64,000 nt of DNA, taken from NCBI RefSeq assembly GCF_042664795.1, contig NZ_JBHTBN010000003.1, positions 186,001-250,000 on the forward strand, written 5' to 3'. Of the stretch, positions 34,547 to 42,732 are shown piece by piece. Numbering within the stretch: the first letter of the stretch is position 1; every line of letters starts with the position of its first letter. The notes beneath the pieces are model-generated. The model searched no databases. It was not told where the DNA came from and worked only from the letters and a program-made list of their open reading frames with translations. The position numbers were made by a program, and so were the translations under genes. The DNA comes from Jejudonia soesokkakensis (GTDB lineage Bacteria > Bacteroidota > Bacteroidia > Flavobacteriales > Flavobacteriaceae).

Positions 34547-34732
34547 TTACCAGCTAGAAATTTCTTTTTTCACTTCTTCTTTTGTTTTTCCAGACTTTTC
34601 CTGAATTTTTCCGACCATCTCGTCGTATTTACCTTCTGAAAAAGTTTCATCGTCATTAAAGGTTATGCCGTATTGTTGCTTAGCATTTCCTTTGATTTGT
34701 TTCCATTTTCCTTTTAACTGATCTGTATTCAT
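34547..34732 (-). CDS. CsbD family stress protein
   Basis: A 61-residue hydrophilic protein with the full CsbD domain: MNTDQLKGKWKQIKGNAKQQYG, then EGKYDEMVGKIQEKSGKTKEEVKKEI. CsbD is a general-stress marker in several bacteria with unknown biochemistry. Single gene, ending at the shared bidirectional terminator. Confidence 0.92.
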   Translation of the reverse strand: MNTDQLKGKWKQIKGNAKQQYGITFNDDETFSEGKYDEMVGKIQEKSGKTKEEVKKEISSW

Positions 34733-34848
34733 AGCTTTTTTATTTTTAAGTTTATATAAAGATACTTTAGAACACAGACAATTAGGTATAAGGTTTCGCT
34801 AAAAAATGAGCAAAAAGTGTTATATTTTTCATAACGATTCAAAAGATA

Positions 34849-34880
34849 AAAATCCGCTACTCACAAAAATAGCGGATTTT
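34849..34880. terminator. Orphan hairpin terminator
   Basis: A perfect 11-bp stem (arms 34849-34859 and 34870-34880, core TCCGCTA/TAGCGGA) with a 10-base loop. On the minus strand it is followed by TTTTTATCTTTT, on the plus side only by four Ts. It lies between the divergent csbD and SixA-like genes, where neither would need a terminator, so an unannotated short transcript may end here. The rest of 34733-34981 shows no gene I trust. Confidence 0.65.
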
Positions 34881-34954
34881 GAAAATGGGGGCTTCGTTTT
34901 TATTAACCTTAAAAAACTACAATAGATACGTAAAGATTAAAAGTATGGTTTTTG

Positions 34955-34962
34955 TATCTTTA
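34955..34962 (+). promoter_or_regulatory. Possible -7 box of the SixA-like gene
   Basis: TATCTTTA, directly preceded by TTTTTG, lies 19 bp before the ATG at 34982. It is the same octamer as before hutI and the gene at 39728. Confidence 0.35.
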
Positions 34963-34981
34963 GGAATTGAAACTCCAAAGT

Positions 34982-35506
34982 ATGAAAACCTTTCTTTTAT
35001 TTTGCTTGCCCATTTTTTTTGCATGTAACTTTTCTTCAGAAAAAAACAAAACTGAAGATGCTCTACAAGATGCTACTTCGACCTATTATTTAATTCGGCA
35101 TGCAGAAAAGGACCGCACCAATCCTTCAAATTCAGACCCCAGTCTTACTGAAGAAGGAAAACAAAGAGCAGATCGCTGGGCTACCTATTTTAAAGATAAA
35201 GAGCTAGATGCGGTCTATGCAACCAATTACAATAGAACTCAAGAGACTGCCAAACCTACAGCAGCTATGATTGGAGTTGCTGTTAGTTCGTACGATCCCA
35301 GAACTTTGTACAATGAGACATTTCGAAAGGCTACCGATGGTAAAAATGTACTCATCGTGGGTCATAGCAATACAACGCCTCAATTTGTAAACGCAATTTT
35401 AGGCAATTCGAAGTATCAAGACATGAGTGATACCGAAAACGGTTTGGTTTACATCGTTAGAGTACATAAAAATAATAGTACTGCAACTATTGAAACAGTG
35501 GATTAG
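34982..35506 (+). CDS. SixA-like histidine phosphatase, lipoprotein
   Basis: A 174-residue member of the histidine phosphatase superfamily. The phospho-histidine motif is LIRHAEKDR near residue 37. The second half has the RTQETA arginine and the late VGHSNTT histidine, completing the active site. A start at ATG 34982 yields a lipoprotein signal ending FFAC. An upstream TTG at 34967 is less likely. The periplasmic location argues against a role on cytoplasmic HPt proteins. The stop overlaps the converging DUF6503 gene's stop (TTAG). Confidence 0.88.
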   Translation: MKTFLLFCLPIFFACNFSSEKNKTEDALQDATSTYYLIRHAEKDRTNPSNSDPSLTEEGKQRADRWATYFKDKELDAVYATNYNRTQETAKPTAAMIGVAVSSYDPRTLYNETFRKATDGKNVLIVGHSNTTPQFVNAILGNSKYQDMSDTENGLVYIVRVHKNNSTATIETVD

Positions 35507-36246
35507 CGATTTACTGCTACTTTTATATTTTCAGTTTCAATTTTTGAAAGTAATTTGAGGTTTCCAGATTCGAATAGTTTGGGCAAATCGGTTAGTTCAA
35601 TTTCTAAACTTTCAGGTTTATAATTATTGTAGTCTACAAATCGAATCCCATTGATATATCGGTCATTATACGCTTCCCGAAAACGAATTCCGCCACCATT
35701 TACCTCATAGCTGTAAGCAAAATAATCTACTGCTTTATTTTCTTCGTGGATCCAATAGACAAAAACATCTTCAAAATCTGTCCCGCCGCCTTCTTCAGAA
35801 AAAGTAACCCTTATAGCATAATAAGGTGCTCCGTTTATTGCTACCTTCCCTATCAATTCTTTATGCACCGCTGGAGCATTTAATCCGAAAGGCAATTGCG
35901 CAAAATAGTGGACAGAATTTACGCTGTTACTTAATGCAACTCTAGTTGAATCGGCAAGCTGCAGCATACTATCATTTTTAAAGCGTTTAAAATCGTAATT
36001 GGTTAAAACATCTTTATAATTCCCTGTACTATCTGCATAAAAACGTTCTAAAACAAATGCTCCGCCGCTCCTGTGACTTCTATATTTTTTATCTCTGAAT
36101 GTAAAATCGATGGTTGCATGTTCACAATTTCCAGAACAGGCCGTTTTAATTGCTTCATCAATAATCAATTGAGCGGTAAGAGTTTTTTCTTTTTCTTTAC
36201 ATGAAATAAGAGCAAACATTGCCAATAAAATAGTAGTAACTTTCAT
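35503..36246 (-). CDS. DUF6503-like lipoprotein
   Basis: A 247-residue lipoprotein with signal ending LISC (Cys16). The mature part is a beta-rich barrel-like domain with HATIDFTFRDKKYRSHRSGGAFVLERFY, GAPYYAIRVTFSEEGGGTDFEDVFVYWIHEENKAVDYFAYSY and GIRFREAYNDRYINGIRFVDYNNY. I match it to the DUF6503 group from memory of these patterns, so the family name is moderately sure and the function unknown. It overlaps the SixA-like gene tail-to-tail by four bases. Confidence 0.75.
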   Translation of the reverse strand: MKVTTILLAMFALISCKEKEKTLTAQLIIDEAIKTACSGNCEHATIDFTFRDKKYRSHRSGGAFVLERFYADSTGNYKDVLTNYDFKRFKNDSMLQLADSTRVALSNSVNSVHYFAQLPFGLNAPAVHKELIGKVAINGAPYYAIRVTFSEEGGGTDFEDVFVYWIHEENKAVDYFAYSYEVNGGGIRFREAYNDRYINGIRFVDYNNYKPESLEIELTDLPKLFESGNLKLLSKIETENIKVAVNR

Positions 36247-36318
36247 ACGTTAAAAATAGTAACAAAATTTAAGCTATAGTCACAAATGACCTGAAGAACT
36301 TTCAGAAAAATAGGAATA

Positions 36319-36352
36319 AAAAATCCCTGAATTAGCTATTTCAGGGATTTAA
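36319..36352. terminator. Terminator downstream of the kbp-like gene
   Basis: AAATCCCTGAA (36321-36331) pairs with TTCAGGGATTT (36340-36350) around an eight-base loop. It lies 25 bases past the kbp-like stop on the minus strand, with an A-rich flank that becomes the T tract there. Confidence 0.8.
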
Positions 36353-36376
36353 TAATAGGTTTAAATCTTAGTCGAA

Positions 36377-36871
36377 TTAATCCAAATTAGGAATTCGTAA
36401 TACCTGTCCTGGATAAATCTTGTCTGGATCACTTAACATAGGTTTATTTGCTTCAAATATGACAGGATATTTCATTGCATTTCCATATACTTTTTTAGCA
36501 ATTTTACTTAGGGTATCTCCATTTTCCACCGTGTGAAAAATAGCTTCTGGTGCTTTCTTCTCTACCTCAAGGTCGTCATCTACTGTTGCTATTCCAGCCG
36601 AGTTTCCTATGACTAAAATTACTTTTTCACGTATCTCCTGACTTGCAACTTTCCCAGTCACTTTAGCCATATCATCTTTAATAGTGATGCCTAAATTTTC
36701 AACTTCTAGATCCAGGCGCATTAATGTAGCACGTAATTGCTGTTCTGCTTCTCTATCTTCTGCTGCTTCTCTGGCTGCATCTTTTGCTTTTACTTCAGCA
36801 GCTTTTTCTTTTGAGGTTTTTCCGCCAAAAATCTTTGCTCCGGCGTCTTTAATAAATGTGAATAATCCCAT
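36377..36871 (-). CDS. BON-LysM protein, Kbp/YgaU homologue
   Basis: A 164-residue soluble protein. Residues 30-55 are a charged helix, about 60-105 a BON domain (NLGITIKDDMAKVTGKVASQEIREKVILVIGN) and about 113-162 a LysM domain (FHTVENGDTLSKIAKKVYGNAMKYPVIFEANKPML... YPGQVLRIP). The same BON-LysM order and size occur in E. coli Kbp, a potassium-binding cytoplasmic protein. No signal peptide is present, which fits that role better than cell-wall binding. Confidence 0.9.
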   Translation of the reverse strand: MGLFTFIKDAGAKIFGGKTSKEKAAEVKAKDAAREAAEDREAEQQLRATLMRLDLEVENLGITIKDDMAKVTGKVASQEIREKVILVIGNSAGIATVDDDLEVEKKAPEAIFHTVENGDTLSKIAKKVYGNAMKYPVIFEANKPMLSDPDKIYPGQVLRIPNLD

Positions 36872-36961
36872 TGGTTTCTTATTTTTTAATTAATAGTGAC
36901 TTAAAGATACTTGATATAGTGCAGTCCCTATATTTATACGCGCTAATTTGTTGTTAAACTT

Positions 36962-38425
36962 CTATGCTGATTTCTTCGGAATGTGCTTCAGGATTTCCAA
37001 AACAAACTTCCAATATTTCTGTGCCGAAGAAATACTTGCCCGCTCATCTGGAGAATGCGCTCCTTTAATGGTGGGTCCAAAAGAGATCATATCCATATCT
37101 GGATAATTCTGTCCCAGTATTCCGCATTCCAATCCGGCATGACACGCAGCCACATGTGCCTTATTCCCAAATATTTTTTCATATAATCCATCTAATACTT
37201 TCAAGATCGGGCTATCCATATTGGGCGCCCAACCTGGGTATTCTCCCGAAAAACTGACTTCAAATCCGCCAAGCTCAAAGACTGCTTTTAATACATTAGA
37301 CAAGTCTTCTTTTGATGACGCCACCGAAGAACGTGTTAAACATTCAACCTTGATACTTCCGTCTTTTACGGTCACCTTTGCAATATTATTGGAAGTTTCT
37401 ACCAAATCTTCAATTGCTGGACTCATTCTGTAAACACCATTATGTGCCGCATAAATAGTTTTAAGCAATACCGTTTGCTCTTTTTTTTCCATTACTTTTT
37501 CTACGGAAGCTTTTGATTCTTCAGCAGTAATAGATAGTTCCGGTTCTAACAGCTTGTATTCTTCCTGAATACACTGGGCCTCTCTTTTAAATTCTGAAAG
37601 AAATGCATTTTTATACTCGTTTGAAACTACTACAGTAGCTACACTCTCCCTTGGTATAGCATTCCGAAGACTTCCTCCCTTTAGTTCTGAAAGATGTGCT
37701 ACTTCATCTGAAACATATAGCAAGCGGTTCATCAATTTGTTAGCATTCCCTAATCCCTTAATAATATCCATCCCACTGTGACCTCCCTGTAATCCTTTTA
37801 CAGTAATTGTAAAAACTGTAGAGTTTTCAAGAGGTTCCGTTTCTCGATAATTTTTCTTTGCGGTCACATCGATACCACCTGCACAACCCACACCAATTTC
37901 ATCGTCTTCTTCGGTATCAAGATTTAATAAAATATCTCCTTTCAAGATACCTCCCTTCAATCCCATGGCACCGGTCATACCGGTTTCTTCGTCAATAGTA
38001 AATAAGGCTTCCAAAGCAGGATGCTCAATAGTATCGCTTTCTAAAACTGCCATAATGGTTGCAACTCCCAGACCGTTGTCTGCTCCCAACGTAGTTCCTT
38101 TTGCGCGTACCCAGTCACCATCAATTTTCATTTCTATGCCCTGAGTGTCAAAATCAAAAGTAGTGTCGTTGTTTTTTTGATGCACCATGTCCAAATGTGA
38201 CTGCATTACAATTGGTGTGCGATCTTCCATGCCTTTTGTTGCCGGTTTTCGAATGATTACGTTTCCAACTTCATCTTCAAAAGTTTCTAATCCCAGATTT
38301 TTTCCGAAGTCTTTCATAAATTGTATCACACGAGCTTCCTTTTTTGAAGGTCGGGGTACTGCATTCAAATCTGCAAATTTATTCCAAAGGGCTTTAGGTT
38401 CAAGGTCTCGTATCGCTTCGTTCAT
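36962..38425 (-). CDS. pepD: Cytosol non-specific / aminoacyl-histidine dipeptidase PepD
   Basis: A 487-residue M20 di-zinc dipeptidase. Ligands appear in order: MQSHLDMVHQ, TTLGADNGLGVAT, TIDEETGMTGA (catalytic and bridging acids), LNLDTEEDDE and, near the end, KGAHSPDERASI. The lid domain sits between about residues 200 and 370. There is no signal peptide. It probably hydrolyses dipeptides such as Xaa-His in the cytoplasm. Single gene, divergent from the DUF3810 gene. Confidence 0.95.
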   Translation of the reverse strand: MNEAIRDLEPKALWNKFADLNAVPRPSKKEARVIQFMKDFGKNLGLETFEDEVGNVIIRKPATKGMEDRTPIVMQSHLDMVHQKNNDTTFDFDTQGIEMKIDGDWVRAKGTTLGADNGLGVATIMAVLESDTIEHPALEALFTIDEETGMTGAMGLKGGILKGDILLNLDTEEDDEIGVGCAGGIDVTAKKNYRETEPLENSTVFTITVKGLQGGHSGMDIIKGLGNANKLMNRLLYVSDEVAHLSELKGGSLRNAIPRESVATVVVSNEYKNAFLSEFKREAQCIQEEYKLLEPELSITAEESKASVEKVMEKKEQTVLLKTIYAAHNGVYRMSPAIEDLVETSNNIAKVTVKDGSIKVECLTRSSVASSKEDLSNVLKAVFELGGFEVSFSGEYPGWAPNMDSPILKVLDGLYEKIFGNKAHVAACHAGLECGILGQNYPDMDMISFGPTIKGAHSPDERASISSAQKYWKFVLEILKHIPKKSA

Positions 38426-38523
38426 TAGGTTGTTTTATATTTTTTGTTAAATCGTTTCAATGTAGAAAGTAAAGTTACATTGGATTTCCTATTTTTAGGG
38501 ACACTTTTACAAAATCATAACAT

Positions 38524-39606
38524 TTGAAACAAACCCGGGTTCAGAAGAGAAGAAAACTACTTATTGCTACATTATTAATTGTGCAGGTTTTTGGACTAAA
38601 AATTCTATCTAACTACCCATCTTTTGTAGAAAATTACTACAGTCGTGGAATCTATCCAATAATTTCAAAAGTGTCTCGCTATCTTTTTGGATGGCTCCCA
38701 TTCTCCATAGGAGATATTTTCTATCTTCTTATTGTTCTTTTCGCAATACGATGGATGTATAAAAACTTTCGAAGGCTTAAAAGTGAACCTATCTGGTTTT
38801 TTGTTGAGATTATGGCGACCATGTCTGTTGTATATTTTATGTTTAATCTTTTATGGGGATTAAATTATTACAGAGAACCGCTTCATAAAACCTTAGCTCT
38901 GGAGAGCGATTATACTACACAACAATTAATTGTAACTACAGAGAGATTGATTGTAAAAGCAAATGCGATGCACCGCCAGTTAGGGTATAAAGACAGTATA
39001 AAAATTGATTTACCTTATACACAAAAGGAAATCTTTAAAAAATCGCTAAACGGTTATAAAAATCTGGAAGCAGAATTTCCACAACTCGCCTACTCACCGC
39101 GAAGTATTAAAAAAAGTGGCTGGAGTACTGGGCTTACCTACATGGGGTATAGTGGCTATTACAATCCGTTTTCTGGGGAAGCACAGGTAAATAATCTGAT
39201 TAAAACCTATAAGTTTCCTGTGGTAAGCTGTCATGAGGAAGCCCACCAAATAGGTTATGCAGCCGAAAATGAAGCCAACTTTATTGCGACATTGGCAACG
39301 ATTCATAATGATGATCCTTATATACAGTATTCTGGTTATATTTTTGCATTGCGATATTGTGTCAATGAAATTGCACGACGCGATATTGATAAATACCATG
39401 AATTATTGCCTACAATCAACTTTGGTATTCTAGAAAGTTATCGAGAGATGCGTGAATTCTGGGATCGTTATCAGAATCCCTTTGAAACCTTTTCAAAGGC
39501 GTTTTGGGATCAATTTTTAAAAGCAAACAACCAGTCGAAGGGAATTATGAGCTATAGTTATATGGTGGCGCTGGTGGTTAATTATTTTGAGGATAAGGAA
39601 TTTTAA
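38524..39606 (+). CDS. DUF3810 membrane protein with a zinc-peptidase-like HEEAH motif
   Basis: A 360-residue protein with three predicted membrane helices (about 12-30, 58-76, 98-118) and an extracytoplasmic or soluble domain. Residues 237-241 read HEEAH, followed by E248/E250 in AAENEANF, the arrangement of gluzincin metallopeptidases (HExxH plus a downstream Glu). The family is otherwise called DUF3810 with unknown function. The start is TTG at 38524. No in-frame ATG precedes the first helix. The surface SPRSIKKSGWSTGLTYMGYSGYYNPFSGEAQVNN is highly characteristic of the family. Confidence 0.85.
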   Translation: MKQTRVQKRRKLLIATLLIVQVFGLKILSNYPSFVENYYSRGIYPIISKVSRYLFGWLPFSIGDIFYLLIVLFAIRWMYKNFRRLKSEPIWFFVEIMATMSVVYFMFNLLWGLNYYREPLHKTLALESDYTTQQLIVTTERLIVKANAMHRQLGYKDSIKIDLPYTQKEIFKKSLNGYKNLEAEFPQLAYSPRSIKKSGWSTGLTYMGYSGYYNPFSGEAQVNNLIKTYKFPVVSCHEEAHQIGYAAENEANFIATLATIHNDDPYIQYSGYIFALRYCVNEIARRDIDKYHELLPTINFGILESYREMREFWDRYQNPFETFSKAFWDQFLKANNQSKGIMSYSYMVALVVNYFEDKEF

Positions 39607-39663
39607 TTTCTCAATTCTTCTGTTAAACTACTTTTCTTTATTGCGCATTAAAATAACGGTGTG

Positions 39664-39671
39664 TATCTTTA
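39664..39671 (+). promoter_or_regulatory. Possible promoter of the amidohydrolase operon
   Basis: TATCTTTA (-7 type) with a TTG at 39641-39643, 20 bp upstream, an acceptable Bacteroidota spacing. The leader would be about 50 nt and would contain the hairpin at 39703-39719. Confidence 0.4.
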
Positions 39672-39702
39672 AAAATCATTTTTATTAATCAACTTAAAAG
39701 TT

Positions 39703-39719
39703 AACCACTTCCAGTGGTT
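39703..39719 (+). promoter_or_regulatory. Leader hairpin before the amidohydrolase gene
   Basis: A perfect 7-bp inverted repeat AACCACT-TCC-AGTGGTT ends eight bases before the ATG at 39728. It would form a small stable hairpin over the ribosome-binding region. Confidence 0.45.
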
Positions 39720-39727
39720 CCAATCGC

Positions 39728-42688
39728 ATGAAAAAAATCAATCTTCTAGTGCTGCTGCTTAGTATTACTTCATTATGCTTTGCACAGGACTACTTTCCAG
39801 AAAATGACGGTCTTAAAGAAACCAACACAAACTATACGGTATTTACCAATGCAACCATTCATATCTCACCCACCAATGTGGTGAAAGATGCAACGCTTAT
39901 GATCAAAGATGGGCGTGTACAGACAGTGGCTAAAAATTTTAAACCAGCTAAAAATTCGGTTTTTTATGACTTAAAGGGTATGCATATCTATCCGTCGTTT
40001 ATAGACGCTTATGCTAATTTTGGTGTTGAGAAACCTAAAAGAGCAGAAGGCAACGGTCGTTCTCCTCAGTATGAAGCGACCCGTGAAGGTTTTTATTGGA
40101 ATGACCATATTAGGCCAGAACAGAATGCCATAGATCATTTCAAATACAACAACAAAGATGCAGAAGCACTTCGTGAAGCTGGATTTGGCGTGGTAAGCTC
40201 TCACCTTATGGACGGTATTGCCAGAGGAACTGGTGTTTTAATAGCTCTAAATGATTCTAAAGGGGATGCAGATCGGATTTTGGAAGATGAATCGGGTCAG
40301 TATTTTTCGTTCGATAAAAGTGTGACCAGCAGACAATCCTATCCCTCTTCCTTAATGGGTGCTATGGCCCTACTTCGTCAAATGTATCATGATGCCGATT
40401 GGTATGCAAAAGGGAATATAGATACCAAAGACAGATCTTTGGAGGCCTTAAATGCAAATAAGAATAAAATTGCATTTTTTGAAGCAGGTAGTAAAGACAA
40501 TAACCTGCGTGCGGATAAAATTGGAGATGCGTTTGGGCAAAACTATGTGATTGTTGGAGGCGGAAACGAATACGAAGCCATTGAAAGTATTAAAAAAACT
40601 AATGCTCAATACATTATCCCAATCAATTTCCCGGATGCGTATGATGTAAGCAATCCGTATCTGGCAGGCTATATTTCACTAGATGATATGCGTAGCTGGA
40701 ATCAAGATCCTATGAATCCAAAAATGCTTGCAGACAATGGAGTAACTTTTGCCCTAACAACACACGAACTTAAAAAACCCTCTGAATTTAAGGATAAACT
40801 TCAAAAAGCATTCGCTTATGGGTTTGACAAAACCAAAGCTTTAGAGGCGTTAACCACCATACCTGCACAACTGCTTGGACAAAGTGATAATATGGGAACT
40901 TTGGAAAGTGGAAAACTGGCTAACTTTTTAATTACTTCAGGAGATATTTTTGATGAAGACACAGTGATCTATGAAAACTGGGTTTTGGGAACAAAAAATA
41001 TCATTACCAGTAAAGATCAAAAAGACATCCGTGGAGAATATACAATGAATGCCGGTGGAAAGAATTACGACGTTTCCTTTACTGGAGATGCTTCAAAACC
41101 AAAATCATCCGTAAAAATTGGAGAAACTGAATATCCTTCAAAATTAGAATATTCAGAAAACTGGGTGACACTTTCATTTACAGATGATACGACCAAAGAG
41201 GTGTATCGCTCTACTGGGATTATTCCGAGGGATGGAAGTAATTTCAGCGGAAAGTTACTCCTTCCAGATGGATCTGAAAGTTCATTTTTGGCCACACGAA
41301 AAGGAGATTCAAAAGCTTCCGAAGAAAAAGATAAAAAGGAGACTCCAGAGAAACCAGAGGTTATGCCCCTAACCTACCCGAATGTGGGCTACGGTTTCAC
41401 GCAAAAACCTAAACAACAAAACGTTCTCTTTAAAAATGCAACAGTCTGGACAAGCGAAGATGCAGGTGTTTTAAAAAATACAGACGTCTTGGTAAAAAAT
41501 GGCAAAATTGCAAAAATTGGTTCTAATCTTTCAGCAGGCGGAGCCACAACCATTGATGCTACAGGTAAACATTTAACGGCAGGAGTAATTGATGAACACT
41601 CACATATTGCTGCTCTTTCCATTAATGAGTCGGGTCATAACTCTTCTGCAGAAGTAAGCATCGAAGATGTAGTAGATCCTGAAGATATTAACATTTATCG
41701 CAATCTTGCCGGAGGCGTAACGTCTATTCAGATTTTACATGGTTCTGCCAATCCTATTGGAGGACGTTCGGCTATCATTAAATTAAAATGGGGAGAAGAT
41801 GCCGATGGACTTATCTACGACAACAGTCCTAAGTTTATCAAATTTGCTTTAGGAGAAAATGTAAAACAATCGAACTGGCAGAGTTTTAGTCGTTTTCCAC
41901 AATCTCGTATGGGAGTTGAACAATTGTTTATCAACTATTTTAACCGTGCAAAAGAATATGATGCAAAGAAAAAGAGCGGACAACCACAACGCTATGATGA
42001 AGAAATGGAAGTCATTGCCGAAATTTTAAATGGTGAACGCTTTATAAGCTGCCACTCGTATGTACAAAGTGAGATTAATATGCTGATGAAGGTAGCAGAG
42101 CAATTTGATTTCAATATCAACACATTCACACACATTCTTGAAGGTTATAAGGTTGCAGATAAAATGAAGGAGCACGGCGTGGGAGGTTCGACCTTTAGCG
42201 ACTGGTGGGCCTATAAGTATGAAGTAAATGATGCCATTCCTTATAACGCTGCGATCATGGCAAGTGAAGGAGTTACGGTTGCCATTAATAGTGATGATGG
42301 CGAAATGTCACGAAGGCTCAACCAAGAAGCTGGAAAGATTGTTAAATATGGCGGTGTTTCAGAAGAAGAGGCCTGGAAAATGGTGACAATTAATCCCGCA
42401 AAATTATTACATCTTGATGACCGTGTAGGAAGCATTAAAGAAGGCAAGGATGCCGATCTGGTCTTATGGAACGACCATCCACTATCGGTGTATGCTAAAG
42501 CCGAAAAGACAATGATTGAAGGGGTGACGTACTTTGATCTAGAAACCGATATGATGAAAAGAAAGGCAATTGCTTCGGAAAAAAATAAGCTTACTAAAAT
42601 GATGCTAGACGAAAAGAATGGCGGCGGTAAGACCAGAGCTCCAAAGAAAAAGGAGAGCAGAGATCTGGAATGTGAAACAATCAACTAA
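39728..42688 (+). CDS. Secreted double amidohydrolase
   Basis: A 986-residue exported protein (signal peptide ending CFAQ, residue 19) with two amidohydrolase folds in tandem. The first (about 35-430) has lost the metal HxH: where GFIDxHxH is expected it reads PSFIDAYANFG near residue 93. The second (about 565-960) keeps GVIDEHSH (His624, His626), CHSYVQSE, THILEGYK and the Asp in INSDDGE, so it is probably the active unit. A low-complexity Lys/Glu linker joins them (about 532-552). It may process cyclic amides or dipeptides in the periplasm. The 432-residue neighbour is likely cotranscribed. Confidence 0.9.
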   Translation: MKKINLLVLLLSITSLCFAQDYFPENDGLKETNTNYTVFTNATIHISPTNVVKDATLMIKDGRVQTVAKNFKPAKNSVFYDLKGMHIYPSFIDAYANFGVEKPKRAEGNGRSPQYEATREGFYWNDHIRPEQNAIDHFKYNNKDAEALREAGFGVVSSHLMDGIARGTGVLIALNDSKGDADRILEDESGQYFSFDKSVTSRQSYPSSLMGAMALLRQMYHDADWYAKGNIDTKDRSLEALNANKNKIAFFEAGSKDNNLRADKIGDAFGQNYVIVGGGNEYEAIESIKKTNAQYIIPINFPDAYDVSNPYLAGYISLDDMRSWNQDPMNPKMLADNGVTFALTTHELKKPSEFKDKLQKAFAYGFDKTKALEALTTIPAQLLGQSDNMGTLESGKLANFLITSGDIFDEDTVIYENWVLGTKNIITSKDQKDIRGEYTMNAGGKNYDVSFTGDASKPKSSVKIGETEYPSKLEYSENWVTLSFTDDTTKEVYRSTGIIPRDGSNFSGKLLLPDGSESSFLATRKGDSKASEEKDKKETPEKPEVMPLTYPNVGYGFTQKPKQQNVLFKNATVWTSEDAGVLKNTDVLVKNGKIAKIGSNLSAGGATTIDATGKHLTAGVIDEHSHIAALSINESGHNSSAEVSIEDVVDPEDINIYRNLAGGVTSIQILHGSANPIGGRSAIIKLKWGEDADGLIYDNSPKFIKFALGENVKQSNWQSFSRFPQSRMGVEQLFINYFNRAKEYDAKKKSGQPQRYDEEMEVIAEILNGERFISCHSYVQSEINMLMKVAEQFDFNINTFTHILEGYKVADKMKEHGVGGSTFSDWWAYKYEVNDAIPYNAAIMASEGVTVAINSDDGEMSRRLNQEAGKIVKYGGVSEEEAWKMVTINPAKLLHLDDRVGSIKEGKDADLVLWNDHPLSVYAKAEKTMIEGVTYFDLETDMMKRKAIASEKNKLTKMMLDEKNGGGKTRAPKKKESRDLECETIN

Positions 42689-42732
42689 AATAATTTCTGA
42701 AATTTCAGAAAAAAATATATAAAGGAACCATT

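Noticed and set aside
34806..34925. 39-residue open frame across the orphan terminator
   Set aside because: The hairpin falls inside the frame and the peptide has no recognisable feature, so the terminator reading is preferred.
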